Source: Campylobacterales bacterium
GTDB taxonomy: Bacteria; Campylobacterota; Campylobacteria; Campylobacterales; Hydrogenimonadaceae
Length of the DNA stretch: 47,722 bases
Direction: 5' to 3'
NCBI GenBank assembly: GCA_027081015.1
Contig: JALWMA010000067.1
Location: forward strand, 1 to 47,722
In this document: positions 22,088 to 30,390 of the stretch, piece after piece
Layout of the letters: each line of letters begins with the position of its first letter
How positions within the stretch are numbered: the first letter of the stretch is position 1
Made by a program: the position numbers and the translations under genes
The notes under the pieces: model-generated
Told to the model about the DNA's origin: nothing
Database searches by the model: none
What the model saw: the letters and a program-made list of their open reading frames with translations, nothing else

Positions 22088-22834
22088 CTATTTCGACTCC
22101 TCTATCCACTCCAGATCCTTTTTCAGCTCCACAACTTTACCTACCACTATCAGGGCCGGCGTCTGGATCTGCGCATCTTTCACCTTTTCGTAGATATTCT
22201 CGAGCGTTCCGGTCACACTCTTTTGATCGGGAGTGGTCCCCTTGCTTATGACGGCGCAGGGTGTATCTTTCGGGCGCCCCACCTTTACAAGATTTTCTGC
22301 AATGTTGCGCAGGTTGTGAAGCCCCATCAGAAATATGATCGTCTCATCGGCCCTCATCGACTCCCAATCCACCTGGGAGTGCTTTTTATTTGGGGTCTCA
22401 TGGCCGGTTACGACCTTGAAAGAGACGGCCACTCCGCGGTGGGTGACCGGTATACCGGCATAGGCCGGGACCGAGATGGCCGATGTGACACCGGGGATGA
22501 ACTCGAACTCCACTCCCCTTTCACGCAGATACTTCGCCTCTTCGCCCCCTCTGCCGAAAACCAGCGGGTCACCCCCTTTAAGACGCACCACACTCTCGTT
22601 TTCCATAGCCTTTTTGTAGATGACTTCGTTTATCTGATCCTGCGGCAGAGTGTGGCGCCCATCCTCTTTTCCGACATAGACGAACTCACATCCCGGCTTC
22701 GCCTCTTTCAGGATGTCGGGGTTGGCCAGCCGGTCATATATTATGACGTCGGCCTCCCTGACCACTCTTAGCGCCTTGACCGTAAGAAGGTCGATATCTC
22801 CCGGCCCCGCACCTGTAAGATAGACTTTACCCAT
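22088..22834 (-). CDS. nirE: uroporphyrinogen-III C-methyltransferase
   Basis: 248 aa. Standard SUMT motifs: [20 protein letters not shown] at the N-terminus, [17 protein letters not shown], and [20 protein letters not shown]. It methylates uroporphyrinogen III at C2 and C7 with SAM to give precorrin-2. The sequence alone does not separate NirE from CobA; the symbol rests on its place 3 bp after nirJ in the nir cluster. Confidence 0.88.
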   Translation of the reverse strand: MGKVYLTGAGPGDIDLLTVKALRVVREADVIIYDRLANPDILKEAKPGCEFVYVGKEDGRHTLPQDQINEVIYKKAMENESVVRLKGGDPLVFGRGGEEAKYLRERGVEFEFIPGVTSAISVPAYAGIPVTHRGVAVSFKVVTGHETPNKKHSQVDWESMRADETIIFLMGLHNLRNIAENLVKVGRPKDTPCAVISKGTTPDQKSVTGTLENIYEKVKDAQIQTPALIVVGKVVELKKDLEWIEESK

Positions 22835-22837
22835 GAT

Positions 22838-23962
22838 TCACAATCCTCTTCTTTCTTCATCGTTCAGGTAGCAGGAGGGGTCTTCGGCCCACAGGTCGCC
22901 GTGAATCGCGTAGGCCCTGCTCCTCGACCCTCCGTTGCATACATCAACCACTCCGCACTCGGAGCAGATGCCCCCAAGCCTCCTTGGACGCTCCCGCAGT
23001 CTTGTCAGCATCTCGTTTTTGTCGTCGCACCATATCTCGCTGAAGGGGCGCTCTGTAATGTTTCCTATTACAAACGGGAAGAACGGGTCGGGTTTGACAC
23101 GCCCAAGCCAGTCGATATTTCCGAGCTTCACGCCTGCACTGTTTCCGCCCCACCTCAGAAGACGCTTTGCCATCTCATCTTTGAGATGCGGATACCTTTT
23201 GGCGAACTTCTTCAAAAAGAGTACGGCATCCATCTCCATATTGCCGGTAACTATATCGATGCCCCTGCCCTCTTTCTGGTACTCGAACGCTTTGTCGATC
23301 ATGAACTCCACATACTCGCGCCTCTCCTCTTCGGAGATATCTATTTTGAGATTCTCCAGACCGCGCCCGCTGTATACGAGGTGGGAGATATATATCTTGT
23401 CCACCCCTATACTCTCGGCAAGTTCGAAGATCGGGTAGAAGCTCTCTTTCGTCTCGTTGGTGATAGTAAAGCGGATTCCGGCGTTTCCGCCGTGCTTCTG
23501 AATGAGAGATATGGCATCGAGGCTCTTTCTGTAGGCGCCGTTCATCCCCCTGAACCTGTCGTGCACCTCTTCGATCCCGTCTATGCTTATGCCTATGTAG
23601 TTGAAGGTTTCGATGATCCGGTCCACATTTTTCTCGCTTACATAGAGCCCGTTCGTGGAGAGATAGGTCATGATGCCTTCGCTGCGCATGGCATCTGCTA
23701 TATCGAAAATATCCCTTCTTATAAGCGGCTCTCCTCCAGAAAAGATGACAAATCTCACCCCTGCCCTCTTCAGCTCGGGAATCGTGCCCAAAATCGTCTC
23801 CGTAGTCAGGAAATCTTCCGAATTGGGGTCGGCATAGCTGTAGCAGTGGTGACATGCGAGGTTGCACCTGTTCGTGAAGTTCCAGATGATTATGCTGCCG
23901 TTCAGCGAGCGCTCCTCTTTACCCTCCGTAACAGACTTTATGAGGTTTGAGAGTCTGAACAT
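22838..23962 (-). CDS. nirJ: haem d1 biosynthesis radical SAM protein
   Basis: 374 aa. Radical-SAM cluster C33-x3-C37-x2-C40 (NFTNRCNLACHHCYSYADP), FSGGEPLIRRDIF motif, and a C-terminal cysteine-rich SPASM-like region (GICSECGVVDVCNGGSRSRA ... DPSC). NirJ converts didecarboxysiroheme by removing two propionate side chains on the way to haem d1. The start shares one base with the nirF stop. It could be confused with AhbC/AhbD; NirF and NirC beside it favour NirJ. Confidence 0.88.
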   Translation of the reverse strand: MFRLSNLIKSVTEGKEERSLNGSIIIWNFTNRCNLACHHCYSYADPNSEDFLTTETILGTIPELKRAGVRFVIFSGGEPLIRRDIFDIADAMRSEGIMTYLSTNGLYVSEKNVDRIIETFNYIGISIDGIEEVHDRFRGMNGAYRKSLDAISLIQKHGGNAGIRFTITNETKESFYPIFELAESIGVDKIYISHLVYSGRGLENLKIDISEEERREYVEFMIDKAFEYQKEGRGIDIVTGNMEMDAVLFLKKFAKRYPHLKDEMAKRLLRWGGNSAGVKLGNIDWLGRVKPDPFFPFVIGNITERPFSEIWCDDKNEMLTRLRERPRRLGGICSECGVVDVCNGGSRSRAYAIHGDLWAEDPSCYLNDEERRGL

Positions 23963-25113
23963 CAGCGGTTCTCTCTTTTATCGAAAACGAATATACCCGA
24001 CGGTTTAGGCACCTGCCACTCCAGATTCAGCCACCACCTCTTCGGGTCGCGGTTGTCTACCCTGTACGCCTGAACCATATCTTTGTCGTTTATCGAAAAG
24101 TAGAGGTAGGGATGGTTCGGCGACCACCTTAGGTGCAGAACCATACCCGGAAACTTGAGTCTGCGGACCACCTTTAGCCTTCTGGCATCCACTATCTGCA
24201 CTACCGGAAACTTCTTTCCGCTGAATGTCACGGCAAGCCACTTCTTGTCCGGGCTCAGGGCGGTAAAGACCGGGTTCCCCTCTACATCGATCGCTTTGAC
24301 GAGCCTGAAGTCGTGGTCGAAGACGAAGACCTTCTTGTTTCCTACCGCCGGAATGAAGAAGTAGTCGCCGCTTATACTCCAGAATCCGAAATGGGGAACC
24401 TTAAGAATACGCTCTTTGTCTCCCATCTTCAGCGGAACTTTCCTGTACTTCATGGTATCCAGATCGAGTACCCCTACACTCTTGGAGTTGAAAAATCCGA
24501 CTACGTAGAGATTTTTGTCTATCATTGCGTCGAAAGGGACCTTTCCGGCACTCTCTATCTTCTTGTAGAGAACGAACCAGGGCCTCTTTTCACCTGCATG
24601 CTCATCCTGCAAAACCCATATCTCGTCGCTGTCCATACAGGCAAAAACAAGGTAGTCTTTGTACTCCTTTATTCCGACGTTCCTGCTTCCGGTCTCTATG
24701 GTCTGGATATGGTTGAGATCGCGGTCGAGGATCTCTACCGTCTTGTTGTCGTAGTTGGCTACAGCAACGTAGTTGTCGCCTATTATAAACCCTATGGCGC
24801 TTCTGCTGGTCTTGTACTCTTTGAGCTTCTTCTCCTTTATAGGATCGAACTTTATAACGTAGCCGTCTCTCGTAATCACATATCCGTCGTTGTCCCTGAA
24901 CTTGACGACCGCATGGTTGAAGTTGTGCAAGCCCTTGATCTCACCCTTGAACATATTGTTCTCTATCACGGCGAGTGCGGAGTCTTCACGCTCTACTACA
25001 AAGATTTTATCTTTCGACTTCGGTACGATCTCGGACGGATCCTTTATTCTCTCCTTCGCCGACAAAAGTGAGGTGGCGGCAAGTATAGAGAGCGCTATCT
25101 TCAATATCTTCAT
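23962..25113 (-). CDS. nirF: NirF-like haem d1 biosynthesis protein
   Basis: 383 aa with a signal peptide (ILKIALSILAATSLLSA). The rest is an eight-bladed beta-propeller of the cd1/NirF type without a cytochrome c domain: DRDLNHIQTIETGSRNVGIK, HFGFWSISGDYFFIPAVGNK and similar blades. NirF is a periplasmic haem d1 biosynthesis enzyme that binds the d1 precursor. It overlaps nirC by 4 bp and nirJ by 1 base, a tight nirC-F-J-E order. Confidence 0.85.
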   Translation of the reverse strand: MKILKIALSILAATSLLSAKERIKDPSEIVPKSKDKIFVVEREDSALAVIENNMFKGEIKGLHNFNHAVVKFRDNDGYVITRDGYVIKFDPIKEKKLKEYKTSRSAIGFIIGDNYVAVANYDNKTVEILDRDLNHIQTIETGSRNVGIKEYKDYLVFACMDSDEIWVLQDEHAGEKRPWFVLYKKIESAGKVPFDAMIDKNLYVVGFFNSKSVGVLDLDTMKYRKVPLKMGDKERILKVPHFGFWSISGDYFFIPAVGNKKVFVFDHDFRLVKAIDVEGNPVFTALSPDKKWLAVTFSGKKFPVVQIVDARRLKVVRRLKFPGMVLHLRWSPNHPYLYFSINDKDMVQAYRVDNRDPKRWWLNLEWQVPKPSGIFVFDKRENR

Positions 25114-25421
25114 TTGGCATCCTTGAACTTCATGATGTAATCGGCGAGCGCTTCGAGCTCCTCGGGCTTGAGATCGTTGAATGGAGGCATGGAGTTTCTT
25201 TTGTACCCCAACATCCTATATGTCCCCTTTGGGTCGACTATCTGCGCGATAATTTCGCCCCTGTTGCGCTTTGAAGCGATCGTCTTGAACGAAGGTCCGA
25301 ACGCTTCGGCCGTCTGGTGGTGACACCCCCAGCAGTATGTTTTAAAGAGTCTCTTGCCGTCCGCTGCCGATACGGCAGAGGCTGCACAGAGAACTAAGAG
25401 CACTATGGCTGATTTTTTCAC
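25110..25421 (-). CDS. nirC: monohaem c-type cytochrome, NirC-like
   Basis: 103 aa from GTG at 25421 (AAAGG 9 bp upstream); a longer in-frame reading up to 25514 has no ribosome site. Signal peptide IVLLVLCAASAVSA; haem site C30-C33-H34 (YCWGCHHQTAEAFGPSF); likely Met ligand in NSMPPFNDL; C-terminal helix typical of class I cytochromes. Probably the periplasmic electron carrier for NirS or for haem d1 maturation. The symbol is by position and size. Confidence 0.8.
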   Translation of the reverse strand: MKKSAIVLLVLCAASAVSAADGKRLFKTYCWGCHHQTAEAFGPSFKTIASKRNRGEIIAQIVDPKGTYRMLGYKRNSMPPFNDLKPEELEALADYIMKFKDAK

Positions 25422-25486
25422 AGATTCAACCTTTGTAAATCGTTGTTTCGGATGTACTCGGCGGCACATCCACAGGTTCAGACGGT

Positions 25487-25514
25487 ATTCTACCATCTCT
25501 ACATATATATCCAA
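25487..25514 (-). promoter_or_regulatory. possible promoter of nirC-nirF-nirJ-nirE
   Basis: On the minus strand TTGGAT (25514-25509), 16 bp, TAGAAT (25492-25487), within the 261-bp space between nirS and nirC, the longest gap in this unit. No FNR-type box is visible there, so the biosynthetic genes may have a separate, weaker supply of transcripts. Confidence 0.35.
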
Positions 25515-25657
25515 CTTTTAAAAACACCGTTAGAGACCACTTTCGTATACAGAACGCAACCCATATGCAAAACTATGGAGTAGTGCAAACATCTTTTCTG
25601 CATAAAAAAGTGATGGAACAGTATGTATTAACGTTGCGGTTCAGTGAAGGAACATCC

Positions 25658-25671
25658 CTCCCCGAAGGGAG
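25658..25671 (-). terminator. UUCG hairpin after nirS
   Basis: On the minus strand CTCCC-TTCG-GGGAG, 11 bases after the nirS stop, without a T-run. It more likely stabilises the nirS mRNA end, or terminates partially, than acts as a strong terminator. Confidence 0.4.
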
Positions 25672-25682
25672 AGAGGCCTCTG

Positions 25683-27392
25683 TTAAGCGCCGGGAATGTG
25701 CTGACGGTGCTCTACAGAGTAGGTGAATGTCGGAGTGGTCAAGTTGTAGATATACTTGATGAATTTACCGGTCTTGGCATCATAGATACCGATTCTTCCG
25801 GTAGTCCACTCAGATATGAAAGTCCATTTTCCGTGGTTTGCCGGCTCAGCATGGAGCAGTCTCGGCTGTACCGGATTTTTGACTTTCGGACCTTTTTTGG
25901 TCGTATAAGTGACAAGCTTCTCTTTGGAGATCTTGGAGTCGATCTCTTTGCCTTTTACGGTTTTATACTGTGTAGCATCCCATGTCTGCAGCACTTTACC
26001 GGTATGGGCATCTATCAGCTTGCCTTTTTTCTTGCCGACTTCTATGATTCTGTCGGTTTCGAGGGTCTCTTTGTTGATCAGGTAGACCTTGTTGTAGTTG
26101 TCAGGTGTACCGAGAACACAGTCTGCCCAGAGATACGGTGTATCTTTGCTCGTTCCGATGAAGAGTCCGCCGCCTGCAGTCGGCACATTGGCGACAACAT
26201 CCCAGTTCATATCCCAGATGACGACGTTACCTACGTTCATACTGACCGTAGCATTAAGCTGACCGTACTTGTCGTTGTACCAGGAGCTTCCCTGTCCGGG
26301 GTGCGGCTTGGAACCAGGACCTGTATAGACTTTCGCTGCAAGTCTTTTGGTCTTGAAGTCAACAATACCCATAACGTCACTTCCCTGAGAAGCGATCATA
26401 TAGTATCGTCCGATCTCTTTACCTTCATTCAGGAACGCATCGTGCAGAATCTTTCCGATATTCGGAATGTCACCGACAATCGGGAAGTCCGGCTTGCTGT
26501 AGTCAACGATATAGACATGTCCGCCGTCTTTGAGCGCGAACGCGAAGTAGGGACCGTACGGAGTGTCGGCAATAGAAGCTACACGGCTTGGCCCGATGTT
26601 ACCGTCGGGATCGATGACACCAGCAGTCTGGTAGACTTTGAGAGGCTCGAGAGTCAGTGCGTCGCAGAGTACTGCACCGCCCGGGTTGTAGTTACCCGCC
26701 ATTACATACTTACCGTCCGGAGAGACTGCAAGTCCTCGAGACTCCTGACCGACCTGTACGCTGGCAAGAGCCGGCTGTCCAGGTGCTGCGAGGTCGAACA
26801 TCGTGAGTCGCCCGGATCGGCTGATGGAGTATGCGTATCTTGGCATACGCTTGTTTGTAACGGTAACATGAACCGCAAATCCCGCTTTATGGCGAGAGAG
26901 AACCTTCCCTGTTGTACCGTCTATGAAGTCGACAAGTGAAGCGTCACGCTCTGTCGCGAAGACGATATCCATCACGCTTTTGACATCTGTCGGGTGAGGA
27001 TACTTCTTCGCCAGCTCTTTCCTGTCGGCGAGTATCTTCCATGTCTTTTTGACCTCGTCGAGATCGAGGCGGAGTTCAACCGTATTCTTCCAGTGCATAA
27101 GCCAGTCGACCATGCCTGCTGCATCATCTTTACTGAACATATGTTTCCACTCGGGCATCGCCGTTCCCGGCTTACCGTTTAGGATCACGTCGGCCAGCAT
27201 CTGGGCGTTCTTCTTTTTAAGAGCCTTGGGTCGAAGGTCTGAACCGACGCCACCCTGGTGGATCGGGCCGTGACATCCCTGGCACTCTTTCTCGTAGACC
27301 TTTTCAAAATCCATCTTCGATGAACCGGCATAGAGCGATCCGGCAACCATTGAAACACATGCAGCCATACCAAGAAGTTTAGATAGCTTCAT
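25683..27392 (-). CDS. nirS: cytochrome cd1 nitrite reductase
   Basis: 569 aa, ATG behind AAAAAAAGGAG. Signal peptide (about 1-22); cytochrome c domain with C37-C40-H41 (CQGCHGPIHQGG); then an eight-bladed d1 propeller with the d1-iron ligand H175 (AGFAVHVTVTN). The first active-site histidine is H364 (SKPHPGQGSS); at the position of the second (LFIKTH in Pseudomonas) the sequence reads LFIGTSKDT, so S415 replaces it. There is also an insertion of about 40 residues near 440-490 relative to Pseudomonas. The gene follows a 58-residue membrane-protein gene and norB. NirS reduces nitrite to NO in the periplasm. A NirN-like role cannot be fully excluded. Confidence 0.85.
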   Translation of the reverse strand: MKLSKLLGMAACVSMVAGSLYAGSSKMDFEKVYEKECQGCHGPIHQGGVGSDLRPKALKKKNAQMLADVILNGKPGTAMPEWKHMFSKDDAAGMVDWLMHWKNTVELRLDLDEVKKTWKILADRKELAKKYPHPTDVKSVMDIVFATERDASLVDFIDGTTGKVLSRHKAGFAVHVTVTNKRMPRYAYSISRSGRLTMFDLAAPGQPALASVQVGQESRGLAVSPDGKYVMAGNYNPGGAVLCDALTLEPLKVYQTAGVIDPDGNIGPSRVASIADTPYGPYFAFALKDGGHVYIVDYSKPDFPIVGDIPNIGKILHDAFLNEGKEIGRYYMIASQGSDVMGIVDFKTKRLAAKVYTGPGSKPHPGQGSSWYNDKYGQLNATVSMNVGNVVIWDMNWDVVANVPTAGGGLFIGTSKDTPYLWADCVLGTPDNYNKVYLINKETLETDRIIEVGKKKGKLIDAHTGKVLQTWDATQYKTVKGKEIDSKISKEKLVTYTTKKGPKVKNPVQPRLLHAEPANHGKWTFISEWTTGRIGIYDAKTGKFIKYIYNLTTPTFTYSVEHRQHIPGA

Positions 27393-27450
27393 TTTTTCTC
27401 CTTTTTTTGAGGTTTCCTCCCCTCATAAAGAACATGCCGAAAGGCCGTTC

Positions 27451-27627
27451 TCACCACTCTCCCTGAGGCTCCTCCTTACCTTCCTGCAGTCTCTTCTTCT
27501 CCTGGAAGTAGATGAAGAACATCGGTATTATGATAACCGTATGCAGGAAGATAGTGAGCGTCAGTGGACCCTGGTTCAGCAGTGCGAATATATTGTCGCA
27601 CGCTAAATCGGTACATGCTTCGAACAT
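27451..27627 (-). CDS. 58-residue membrane protein between norB and nirS
   Basis: ATG at 27627 behind A8GGAG, stop TGA at 27453-27451. One transmembrane helix of about 24 residues (PLTLTIFLHTVIIIPMFFIY) with a short N-terminal region containing two Cys (MFEACTDLACDN) and a charged C-terminal tail (QEKKRLQEGKEEPQGEW). Spacing and the strong ribosome site argue that it is a real gene of the nor-nir unit. It may be a small subunit or assembly factor of NorCB or an anchor for NirS. I do not know a named family. Confidence 0.75.
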   Translation of the reverse strand: MFEACTDLACDNIFALLNQGPLTLTIFLHTVIIIPMFFIYFQEKKRLQEGKEEPQGEW

Positions 27628-27654
27628 ATCTTACTCCTTTTTTTATTATTAAAC

Positions 27655-27680
27655 ACTTACGGCACTATTGTACCGTAAGT
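27655..27680 (-). terminator. inverted repeat between norB and the 58-residue gene
   Basis: Arms ACTTACGG (27655-27662) and CCGTAAGT (27673-27680), 10-nt loop, 12 bp after the norB stop. On the minus strand it is followed by TGTTTAATAAT, a weak T-run. Partial termination or an RNA-processing/stability element would set different levels of norB and nirS transcripts. Confidence 0.5.
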
Positions 27681-27692
27681 ATTTCTAAAGTA

Positions 27693-29150
27693 TCAAGCCG
27701 CCGCGGCCTGAACCTCTTCCTCTTTTGCCGCCTCTGTCTTGCCGATGGTCAAGAGATCGGCAACAAGGAAGAGGAAGCCCGTGAAGGTTACAAGCCCCAT
27801 CGTCAGGCGCCATCCCTGTGCCTGAAGATACCACGGAAGCTCCTGGGCAATGAAGTAGGCATCCCATCCGCCGCCGAGATCAGCACGCTCTACAAGAACC
27901 TGCTCGTAACCCGCTACCGTAAGCGAAACGGTCATTCCGAGCACTCCGAATACGATCAGGCCGATAGCCATCTTCGTCTTGAACGTCATAGTCATCTTCT
28001 TGATACCGTAAGCACCCTGTACACCGAGGTACATCATACCTATAAGGATGGTCGCATATGCTCCGAAGAAGGCGAGGTGTCCGTGCGCCGCCGTAAACTG
28101 CGTACCGTGCGTATAGATGTTTACCTGCGGCAGAGTATGGAAGAATCCCCAAATACCGGCACCCAGGAAGTTACCGAAAGCGTTTATCGCAATCCATGCC
28201 ATCGCCGGCGTATTGTTTACCGCATGGCCCTGCTGTCCCGCTTCGGCGTGCCCCTGCTCTTTACCCCAGTCGTAGAGTACATGCACGAACATCGCTACCA
28301 GCGGAACGGGCTCGAGGGCGCTAAAGAGGGCTCCGATCTCCCACCAGTATTCGGGTGTACCGATCCAGAAGTAGTGGTGTCCGAGACCCAGAATACCGGA
28401 ACCGAACAGCATAAGTACCTCGATCCAGAGCCACATCTCGACAATTTCTCTTTTCGCACCGAGAATCTTGATCAGACCGTAAGCGGCAAGAGAACCGACG
28501 AATACTTCCCATGTGGCTTCAACCCAGAGGTGAATTACCCACCACCACCAGTACTGGTCCATTGAGATATTGTCGGTAAAGAACATACCGCACAGATAGA
28601 GACCGGCGAGCGCGAAGAGGTCGGCGACAAGGACGGTCATTATCCCGGTCCTATTACCCTTTGTATAGGTAGCGAATACATTGTAATAGAAGACCAATAC
28701 GACCACAACGATACCGATGTCGGCCCAGCGCGGAGCTTCGATATACTCACGCCCTTCGTTGATAAGCCAGATCGTGGCTTCGTTACCAGGTCCTACCTGA
28801 ACAAAGATGTAGACAAGTACGACAACCGCAACCGCTGCAGTAAGAACCCAAAATGCGAGCTTTCCAAGCTTTATGCCGACTGCTTCTATTCCCGTCTCAT
28901 CGGGAAGCAGCATATACACCGATCCAATCATCGCATACAGCATCCAGACTACAAGTGCATTGATATGAACCATGCGCGCGACGTTGAAGTCGAACACCTC
29001 AAAAAGGAAACTCGGATAGAGAAACTGTATCGCCGCGATCAGTCCCATAAGAAGCTGGGCACCGAATAGTACGATCGCGACCCTGAAATAGTTCATCGCG
29101 AGTTTTTGCGATTCATATTTAAACTCATTTGACTTAATACTAGCGAGCAT
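27693..29150 (-). CDS. norB: nitric oxide reductase large subunit
   Basis: 485 aa; ATG at 29150 follows GGAGGTACTC, overriding a longer in-frame reading. About 12 membrane helices. Diagnostic cNOR residues: HLWVEATWEVF (metal-site His and Glu), GLGHHYFWIG (two metal-site His), MVHINALVVWM, and YTHGTQFTAAHGHLAFFGAY (haem b and b3 ligands). With NorC it reduces 2 NO to N2O using cytochrome c electrons. It overlaps norC by 11 bp. The chain lacks the quinol-oxidising N-terminal extension of qNOR. Confidence 0.93.
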   Translation of the reverse strand: MLASIKSNEFKYESQKLAMNYFRVAIVLFGAQLLMGLIAAIQFLYPSFLFEVFDFNVARMVHINALVVWMLYAMIGSVYMLLPDETGIEAVGIKLGKLAFWVLTAAVAVVVLVYIFVQVGPGNEATIWLINEGREYIEAPRWADIGIVVVVLVFYYNVFATYTKGNRTGIMTVLVADLFALAGLYLCGMFFTDNISMDQYWWWWVIHLWVEATWEVFVGSLAAYGLIKILGAKREIVEMWLWIEVLMLFGSGILGLGHHYFWIGTPEYWWEIGALFSALEPVPLVAMFVHVLYDWGKEQGHAEAGQQGHAVNNTPAMAWIAINAFGNFLGAGIWGFFHTLPQVNIYTHGTQFTAAHGHLAFFGAYATILIGMMYLGVQGAYGIKKMTMTFKTKMAIGLIVFGVLGMTVSLTVAGYEQVLVERADLGGGWDAYFIAQELPWYLQAQGWRLTMGLVTFTGFLFLVADLLTIGKTEAAKEEEVQAAAA

Positions 29151-29805
29151 GAGTACCTCCTTCAAGACGTTTCGCAGACTGCGAGAAGTTGCGAGGGAAT
29201 CCGTTCGTATCGATTGCACTCATATGCTTCAAAAACGCGACCAACGCGACGGCTTCTTCCCTTGTTATTCCAAGATCCGGCATCATGCGCTCATGTGTCG
29301 GGTACTGGGACGGATGCATCAAAAACTCCGCCATCGCCTCTTCTACCGTATCTTTGCCCGTGATTCCGGTCATGGTACCGTCGTTCCATTTCGGATCTAG
29401 CCAAGCTTTGGTCAGATCGGGAGCGTAGTAGGCACCGTTACCGAGCAGGGTGTGGCAGTTCATGCAGTTTTTTGCCTGCTGTGTCAGCTTGCCGTGGCGA
29501 AGCAGCTCAGCAGCCTCCTCGGCACTCCACTCCTTACCGAAGAAAGGCTGTTTTTCACCGATAACCGGCACCTCGTGCCCCCTCTTCTCATCCATTTTGT
29601 AATCGATCTTGTAGTTGATTACAGTCGGGGCGGGGATACGCTTTGTAACTCCGTTTTGCAAATCCTCATCCGAACCCATGGCGATCTGGCCCATCGTGTT
29701 GAACGTGAGCCACATAAGCAGTACGGTAGCCGTTCCGGTTACCCACGCCGCCGAGCGTCGCCAAAAGGTTATGCTCGTCCAGACCGAGACTTTCTTTCCG
29801 CTCAT
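29140..29805 (-). CDS. norC: nitric oxide reductase cytochrome c subunit
   Basis: 221 aa, ATG behind AAAAAAAGGAGG. One N-terminal anchor helix (about 19-41) and a periplasmic cytochrome c domain with C114-C117-H118 (NCMNCHTLLGNGAYYAPDL, the usual NorC motif) and a Met ligand candidate in HERMMPDLGIT. It hands electrons to NorB. At about 220 residues it is longer than Pseudomonas NorC (about 146), owing to the region between the helix and the haem. Confidence 0.92.
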   Translation of the reverse strand: MSGKKVSVWTSITFWRRSAAWVTGTATVLLMWLTFNTMGQIAMGSDEDLQNGVTKRIPAPTVINYKIDYKMDEKRGHEVPVIGEKQPFFGKEWSAEEAAELLRHGKLTQQAKNCMNCHTLLGNGAYYAPDLTKAWLDPKWNDGTMTGITGKDTVEEAMAEFLMHPSQYPTHERMMPDLGITREEAVALVAFLKHMSAIDTNGFPRNFSQSAKRLEGGTHAR

Positions 29806-29828
29806 CTCTCCTCCTTTTTTTGCTGATG

Positions 29829-29868
29829 GTTACGCATCGTACGCATCATGACGTATACGATGCGTAAC
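29829..29868. repeat. 13-bp inverted repeat upstream of norC
   Basis: GTTACGCATCGTA (29829-29841) and TACGATGCGTAAC (29856-29868), loop 14 nt, extended outward by GAT/ATC with one bulged base. It fills most of the 71 bp between orf110 and norC. There is no T-run on either strand. Confidence 0.6.
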
Positions 29869-29876
29869 ATCAAGTT

Positions 29877-30209
29877 TTACTCTTTCGAATTTCCGTAGCG
29901 CTCCTCCGACTGCTCTATAAGGTAGAAGTACAGATGCGGTGCGAACAGATATGCGACCATCGCGACCGCAAGTACCTTCGCAGTGAAGGGACTGCTATGG
30001 ATAAGTACCGAAAGGTCGTACAGACTGTACACCTGCAATATCCAGAATAGGTAACTAAAAGGAGCAAACTTTTTTGACACTACCCCCATCTTTGCAAGCG
30101 TAAGCAAAGCGGCGTATCCAACACCGAAGACCAGCACCAGAGTCGCTACGATGAAGATTCTCAAAAACTCATCGGGTGCGATCTGCGGCATCATAATGAC
30201 AGGTTCCAT
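29877..30209 (-). CDS. 110-aa membrane protein heading the nor operon
   Basis: ATG behind AAAAAAAGGAGG. Three hydrophobic segments (IFIVATLVLVFGVGYAALLT; FSYLFWILQVYSLYDLSVLI; VLAVAMVAYLFAPHLYFYLI). No cysteines or haem motif. It is the first gene after the FNR-type box at 30280-30293 and lies 71 bp before norC. I do not recognise a named family; small membrane proteins commonly accompany NorCB, so an assembly or stability role is plausible but unproven. Confidence 0.75.
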   Translation of the reverse strand: MEPVIMMPQIAPDEFLRIFIVATLVLVFGVGYAALLTLAKMGVVSKKFAPFSYLFWILQVYSLYDLSVLIHSSPFTAKVLAVAMVAYLFAPHLYFYLIEQSEERYGNSKE

Positions 30210-30251
30210 TTTGCCTCCTTTTTTTCACTACCCTGAATAAGGCGTAGAGTA

Positions 30252-30257
30252 ATTATG
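30252..30257 (-). promoter_or_regulatory. -10 box of the nor operon
   Basis: CATAAT on the minus strand, at the position expected for a start near 30245 with the FNR-type box centred at -41.5. The leader before orf110 would be about 36 nt. Confidence 0.55.
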
Positions 30258-30279
30258 ACAATTTTTATCGGAGATATGA

Positions 30280-30293
30280 TTGATATGTGTCAA
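30280..30293. promoter_or_regulatory. FNR-type box of the nor/nir operon
   Basis: TTGAT-ATGT-GTCAA, one mismatch from the consensus palindrome. Upstream lies a very AT-rich stretch (30294-30358) that could act as an UP element. The 181-bp gap up to the 123-residue gene holds nothing else I can name except a small GCGCC/GGCGC hairpin at 30364-30380. Confidence 0.65.
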
Positions 30294-30390
30294 GAATTTA
30301 GCTTTTTTTTGTAGTTTTTAAAATGGAGTTTTTATTTAATGTTTTTTTAATATTTGACTGAAGGCGCCGTATACAGGCGCATCATGCAAT

